Source: Sphingomonas sp. 37zxx
Lineage (GTDB): Bacteria > Pseudomonadota > Alphaproteobacteria > Sphingomonadales > Sphingomonadaceae
Assembly (NCBI RefSeq): GCF_000786205.1
Contig: NZ_JROH01000037.1
Span: 1-36,700 of the forward strand
Length of the DNA: 36,700 nt
Reading direction: 5' to 3'
The notes under the pieces were generated by a model that worked only from the letters and a program-made list of their open reading frames with translations, ran no database searches and was not told the DNA's origin. A program made the position numbers and the translations under genes. Positions 32,939 through 36,700 of this stretch are shown here, in pieces; positions within the stretch are counted from its first letter, which is position 1; each line of letters begins with the position of its first letter.

Positions 32939-34909
32939 CTAATCGCCGCTGATCGGCAATGCGAAGGGTGCAGCCGGCAGCCCGGCGGCGTCGATCAGGT
33001 TCACGACCGGCGCATCGGCCCAGGCATAACGAACGCGATCAACGGGTTGGCCGTCGCCTTCGAGGCGGACGGTGCTGCTGTCGGCGCGTGCCTCGGCGTA
33101 GCGGCAGCGGGTGGCGGCGCAGAGTTCGAAGCCGATCGGTCCAGCCGCGCTGACGGCGGTGAGCGCGCCGGTGACCCCTTCGAATGTCACGACGATGTCG
33201 CCGACCATGCGCTGCGCGCGCAGCGGCAGGGGGCCGGAGGCGGGAAGATTTGCGCCATAGGCGATTACCGATGCCGCTTGCGCCATGCGCTTGGCGAGGT
33301 CGTTCTTGTTTGCGGGGTGAATGTCGGTCGGCTCGCCGATGTCGACGGCGGTGACGATTGCGGCGTGGCCGTCGACCAGCGCGGCGCGGCGCTGTTCGTC
33401 GCGCACCACCGCCCAGCCACTTTCGCCGGGCGCAGTTGCGGGCGATCCGAAATTGGCGAGACCGACGATGATAAAGGGCAAAGCGGGGTCGGCAAATTGC
33501 CGCCGCCAGCCGGCCATGAGCGCCGCCATCCGTGCATCATAGCCCGGCATCCCGGTATCGGATTCACCCTGATACCAGGCGACGCCTTTCAGTGCGATCG
33601 GCCCCAGCGGGGCGATCATGCCGTTGTACAGCGTCGATACGCCGGCATGGCTTTCCCATGGCATCCGGGGCGCGCGGCCCAGATCGGCGGTTTCGACCGA
33701 ATAGCGCCAGCCTGTGCCCAATGGCACCGGCGCCGCGCCGTCCGGGGTGATCCGCATCGATTCGGCGGGGCCGATCATGCCGCCGGTCTGCCAGCTATCG
33801 GCGACCGACACGATGATCTCGTTGCTCCCCTGGCGCAGTACCGAAGCGGGGAAGGTATAGCTGCGCGGGCTGCCCCAGCCGAAGGACGAACCGATCGCGA
33901 CGCCGTTGATCCAGACCATGTCGATTTCGTCGACTTTGCCAAGGTCGATCACCGCGTCGCCGCTGGGTGTGCTGGCCAGATCGAAGCGGTTGCGGAACCA
34001 CATATGCCCGCCCGATCCCGCGGCCTGCGGATCGCCATATTCCTGCCAGACGCCGATTTTCGGCACCGGCTTCCACGCGCGCTTGTCGGGGGCGTTCCAG
34101 GGTTCGGCACCGCTGGCATCGCCGGTCTTGCCGCGCCACCATTCGCCCCATTGCGCGGCATATTGGCGGATCGCGGCGGTTTTGTCGCGTGCGTAGAGCG
34201 CGAGCAAATCGACGTCGCTTGCGGTGCCAGGGCTTGCAGCGGCTGGCAGCTTGCGCGCGTCTTCGGCAGCGATCCAGGGGCGAATTCGCGTCCCGCCCCA
34301 GCTCGAATCGATCGCCCCCATCGGCACCTTGGCCTCGGCCTTCAGCGCCTTGACCATCAGCAGGCAGGCGGCAGAGAAATCGGCGGCGCTAGCAGGCGTC
34401 GCGGCCTGCCACGCCGGGCGATCGGGCAGGGGGGCATCGACGGTCAGCCCGACGCGGTGCGGCATCGACAGCAGCCGGATGTCGGGATCAGCGGCAGTGT
34501 CGACCAGCGATTGCCCGTTCAGCGCCGCCTTTAGCGGATATTCCATGTTCGACTGGCCCGAGCAGAGCCAGACATCGCCGACCATCAGATCGCTGGCGCT
34601 CGTCGTGCCATCGCTGCCGGTGACGTCGAGCCGATAGGGACCGCCCGCCGGTTGCGGTGCCAGTTTCGCCTGCCACTTGCCATCGGCTGCGGCGCGCACG
34701 CGGGTGCTTTGGGTGCCCAAAGTGACGGTCAGGCGATCGCCCGGCTTTGCCGTGCCGGTCAGGATGATCGGGCGGTCGCGCTGCAACACCGCGTGATCGC
34801 CCATCGGTGTTGCGATCTGCGGCACCTGCGCGGTCGCGGCGGTGGCGAGGATCGATGCGGCGGCGGCCAGCGCCCAATAGCTGCGGCGACGTGCGACGAA
34901 TGGCGGCAT
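32939..34909 (-). CDS. Sialate O-acetylesterase-type SGNH esterase
   Basis: A 656-aa secreted esterase. It has a signal peptide (about 1-28, ending ATAATAQ) and an N-terminal beta domain (PMGDHAVLQRDRPI, the usual family start). The SGNH nucleophile block is WLCSGQSNMEYPL, with the later block GVAWYQGESDTGMPGYD and the catalytic Asp-His in EPTDIHPANK. A galactose-binding-like insert lies between the two halves (VWINGVAIGSSFGWGSPRSY). Family members remove acetyl groups from sialic acid or from plant polysaccharides. Beside a GH51 arabinofuranosidase, a plant-cell-wall acetyl ester is more plausible than sialate. ATG 34909 has aggag 5 bases upstream; the frame is open to 34930. Confidence 0.9.
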   Translation of the reverse strand: MPPFVARRRSYWALAAAASILATAATAQVPQIATPMGDHAVLQRDRPIILTGTAKPGDRLTVTLGTQSTRVRAAADGKWQAKLAPQPAGGPYRLDVTGSDGTTSASDLMVGDVWLCSGQSNMEYPLKAALNGQSLVDTAADPDIRLLSMPHRVGLTVDAPLPDRPAWQAATPASAADFSAACLLMVKALKAEAKVPMGAIDSSWGGTRIRPWIAAEDARKLPAAASPGTASDVDLLALYARDKTAAIRQYAAQWGEWWRGKTGDASGAEPWNAPDKRAWKPVPKIGVWQEYGDPQAAGSGGHMWFRNRFDLASTPSGDAVIDLGKVDEIDMVWINGVAIGSSFGWGSPRSYTFPASVLRQGSNEIIVSVADSWQTGGMIGPAESMRITPDGAAPVPLGTGWRYSVETADLGRAPRMPWESHAGVSTLYNGMIAPLGPIALKGVAWYQGESDTGMPGYDARMAALMAGWRRQFADPALPFIIVGLANFGSPATAPGESGWAVVRDEQRRAALVDGHAAIVTAVDIGEPTDIHPANKNDLAKRMAQAASVIAYGANLPASGPLPLRAQRMVGDIVVTFEGVTGALTAVSAAGPIGFELCAATRCRYAEARADSSTVRLEGDGQPVDRVRYAWADAPVVNLIDAAGLPAAPFALPISGD

Positions 34910-35085
34910 GGTCTCTCCTAACCCTATCATTATCGATCGTTATGGCAGCGCCCCGGCAGTGCCTCAATCGGGGCCTCGATCCGCAGCGTAACGATTTTTG
35001 CTTGCTTAACTCGGACAATATGGTTTGTCTGCCCGCAGCGATGCCCCGATACAAGCGGGCATGCTCACGCGATTGGGAGAGAGAC
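34910..35085. promoter_or_regulatory. Divergent promoter region, esterase / arabinofuranosidase
   Basis: 176 bases between two divergent starts, AT-richer than the flanks. It holds an inverted pair tcgtta (34937-34942) and taacga (34989-34994), and a gcccgc (35031-35036) / gcgggc (35055-35060) pair in the arabinofuranosidase leader. Shared control of both genes is plausible. No promoter boxes are assigned. Confidence 0.5.
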
Positions 35086-36660
35086 GTGCTGAAGCAAACC
35101 TATCTTGGCCTTGCGGTTTCCTTTGCTGCGCTGGTCGCCGCGCCGATGGCGCTGGCGCAGCAAGCAGAGGGTGACCGTCCGGCGACCGCGACGCTGGCCG
35201 GCGACAAGCCCGGCCCGGTGATGCACCGCAACGTCTTTGGCCAGTTCGCCGAGCATCTGGGCACCGGCATTTATGGCGGCATCTGGGTCGGCAGCAATTC
35301 GCGCATCCCCAATGATGGCGGGTATCGCCGCGACGTGCTGACCGCGCTCAAGGCGATCAACGTGCCGATGGTGCGCTGGCCCGGCGGCTGCTTCGCCGAC
35401 GAATATCACTGGCGCGACGGCATCGGCCCGCGTGCCAAGCGCCCGGTGAAGGTCAACACCAATTGGGGCGGGGTGACCGAGGACAATAGCTTTGGCACGC
35501 ATGAATTCATGGGCTTCGTCGAGAAGCTGGGGGCCGAAGCCTATGTCTCGGCCAATCTGGGCAGCGCGCCGCCCGCCGAAACCGCGCAATGGGTGGAGTA
35601 TCTCACCGCACCGGCGGACACGACCGTGCTGGCAAAGGAGCGTGCCGCCAATGGCCGCGCCGCGCCGTGGAAGGTCGAATATCTGGGGATCGGCAACGAG
35701 TTATGGGGCTGCGGCGGCAATATGCGCGCCGAATTTGCCGCTGACCTGACCAATCAATATGCTCAGTTCGCCAAATCGACCAATGGCCCGATGCTGAAGA
35801 TCGCCAGCGGGCCGAGCGATTCGAACTACGCATGGACCGAAGCGTTCATGAAAATCTCGGCGCGGCACATCAACGGACTGGCGCTGCATTATTATACCCG
35901 GCCACGCGAAAAAAGATGGGAAGACAAGGGGCCGGCGCTGGGCTTTCCCGAGCGCGAATGGGCATCGACGGTGGCGCACACGCTCCAGATGGAGGAGTTC
36001 ATCACCAAGCATTCGGCGATCATGGACAAATATGATCCGCAGAAGAAGGTGATGCTCGCGGTCGACGAATGGGGCACCTGGTATGATCCGACCCCCGGAT
36101 CGAACCCCGGCTTCCTCCAGCAGCAGAACTCGCTGCGCGACGCGGTGGTGGCGGGGCTCAACCTCAACATCTTCGCGCATCATGCCGATCGCGTGAAGAT
36201 GGCGGCGATCGCCCAGTTGGTGAACGTGCTGCAGGCGATGCTGCTGACCGACGGGGCCAAGATGGTGAAGACCCCGACCTATCACGTCTTTGACATGTAC
36301 CAGCCGTGGATGGACGCGACGGTGCTGCCGATCAAGGTCGAGTCGCCCTATTACTACAACGCCGAATTCGCGGTGAAGGCGGTCAGTGCATCGGCGGTGC
36401 GCGACAAGAACGGGCAGGTGCATGTCGCCTTGGTCAACCTCGACCCCAATCGGCCGATGCCGATTTCGGTCGCGATGACCGGGGTGCAGGCGACCAGCGC
36501 GACCGGGCGTATCCTGACTGCCGATGCGATGGACGCGCATAACAGCTTCGAACGGCCCGATACGCTGGTGCCGGCGGCATTCGATGGCGCGCGGATCACA
36601 GGTGGCACCTTGTCGGTGACGCTGCCGGCGAAGTCGGTGGTGGTGCTGGCGCTGCGCTAA
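35086..36660 (+). CDS. GH51 alpha-L-arabinofuranosidase
   Basis: A 524-aa glycoside hydrolase that releases arabinose from arabinan and arabinoxylan side chains. It has a signal peptide (about 1-25, ending APMALAQ) and a TIM-barrel catalytic domain. The N-terminal FGQFAEHLGTGIYGGIWVG is a GH51 hallmark, as are MVRWPGGCFADEYHWRDGIG and NTNWGGVTEDNSFGTHEF. The acid/base Glu is in YLGIGNELWGCGGNM and the nucleophile Glu in LAVDEWGTWYD. A C-terminal beta domain ends KSVVVLALR. I chose GTG 35086, which has gggagag just upstream and starts the signal peptide; the frame is open to 34807 but that part overlaps the divergent esterase. Export suggests periplasmic action on oligosaccharides. Confidence 0.93.
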   Translation: MLKQTYLGLAVSFAALVAAPMALAQQAEGDRPATATLAGDKPGPVMHRNVFGQFAEHLGTGIYGGIWVGSNSRIPNDGGYRRDVLTALKAINVPMVRWPGGCFADEYHWRDGIGPRAKRPVKVNTNWGGVTEDNSFGTHEFMGFVEKLGAEAYVSANLGSAPPAETAQWVEYLTAPADTTVLAKERAANGRAAPWKVEYLGIGNELWGCGGNMRAEFAADLTNQYAQFAKSTNGPMLKIASGPSDSNYAWTEAFMKISARHINGLALHYYTRPREKRWEDKGPALGFPEREWASTVAHTLQMEEFITKHSAIMDKYDPQKKVMLAVDEWGTWYDPTPGSNPGFLQQQNSLRDAVVAGLNLNIFAHHADRVKMAAIAQLVNVLQAMLLTDGAKMVKTPTYHVFDMYQPWMDATVLPIKVESPYYYNAEFAVKAVSASAVRDKNGQVHVALVNLDPNRPMPISVAMTGVQATSATGRILTADAMDAHNSFERPDTLVPAAFDGARITGGTLSVTLPAKSVVVLALR

Positions 36661-36684
36661 ACGTGCGGCGTGGAAGCACGAACC

Positions 36685-36697
36685 CGCTGCGCGGGAG
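36685..36697 (+). terminator. Small hairpin after the arabinofuranosidase gene
   Basis: cccgc and gcggg with a 3-base loop lie about 24 bases after the stop. The window ends before any T-run could be seen, so a terminator is possible but unproven. Confidence 0.3.
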
Positions 36698-36700
36698 GGT

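Noticed and set aside
1..36700. CRISPR arrays, insertion sequences, rRNA genes, prophage genes
   Set aside because: No regularly spaced repeats, transposase, ribosomal RNA or phage structural signatures were seen.

Overview
The window is high-GC DNA from an alphaproteobacterium, most likely a sphingomonad (order Sphingomonadales). The evidence is the FecI/FecR pair, the SapC-family and Porin_5-like proteins, a class II DAHP synthase, a sphingomonad-style intergenic repeat, and tRNA genes that encode CCA. It falls into two parts that meet at a tRNA-Glu gene near 25.7 kb.

Part A (about 55-25,670) is accessory DNA with every intact gene on the + strand. It starts with a 16-bp copy of the tRNA-Glu 3' end, followed by gene debris: a lytic transglycosylase fragment and a glutathione S-transferase fragment. 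Next come an ECF sigma factor and a FecR-type anti-sigma factor, then an AT-rich, palindrome-rich leader, then a tightly packed operon of about 20 kb. The operon order is TpsB outer-membrane translocator, an ExbB fused to DUF2341 and LamG-like domains, ExbD, a TonB-like protein, a porin, a coiled-coil periplasmic protein, a TpsA exoprotein of 4,149 aa, SapC and an OmpH/Skp-like chaperone. A secreted serine hydrolase follows. The second copy of the 16-bp repeat is the 3' end of the intact tRNA-Glu(CTC). This geometry is that of a tRNA-integrated genomic island, although no integrase is present.

The TpsA protein ends in an STN domain. That module normally sits at the N-terminus of TonB-dependent transducers and signals to FecR. 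With sigma/FecR genes directly upstream, no TonB-dependent receptor in the window, and a private ExbB-ExbD-TonB set inside the operon, the sequence suggests a two-partner secretion system wired to cell-surface signalling and proton-motive-force machinery. The domains and gene order are seen; the working model (export state of the giant protein reported through STN to FecR to the sigma factor) is inference.

Part B (25,672-36,700) is mostly housekeeping on the minus strand: tRNA-Glu, formate-tetrahydrofolate ligase, a DUF1080 hydrolase, class II DAHP synthase, a 2-hydroxyacid dehydrogenase, cysteinyl-tRNA synthetase, a zinc-ribbon protein and a sialate O-acetylesterase. A GH51 arabinofuranosidase is divergent from the esterase on the + strand. 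The DAHP synthase frame is open upstream through a Cro/C1-type helix-turn-helix, and a perfect 8+8 palindrome lies just before that start. This looks like a possible regulator-enzyme fusion with its own operator.
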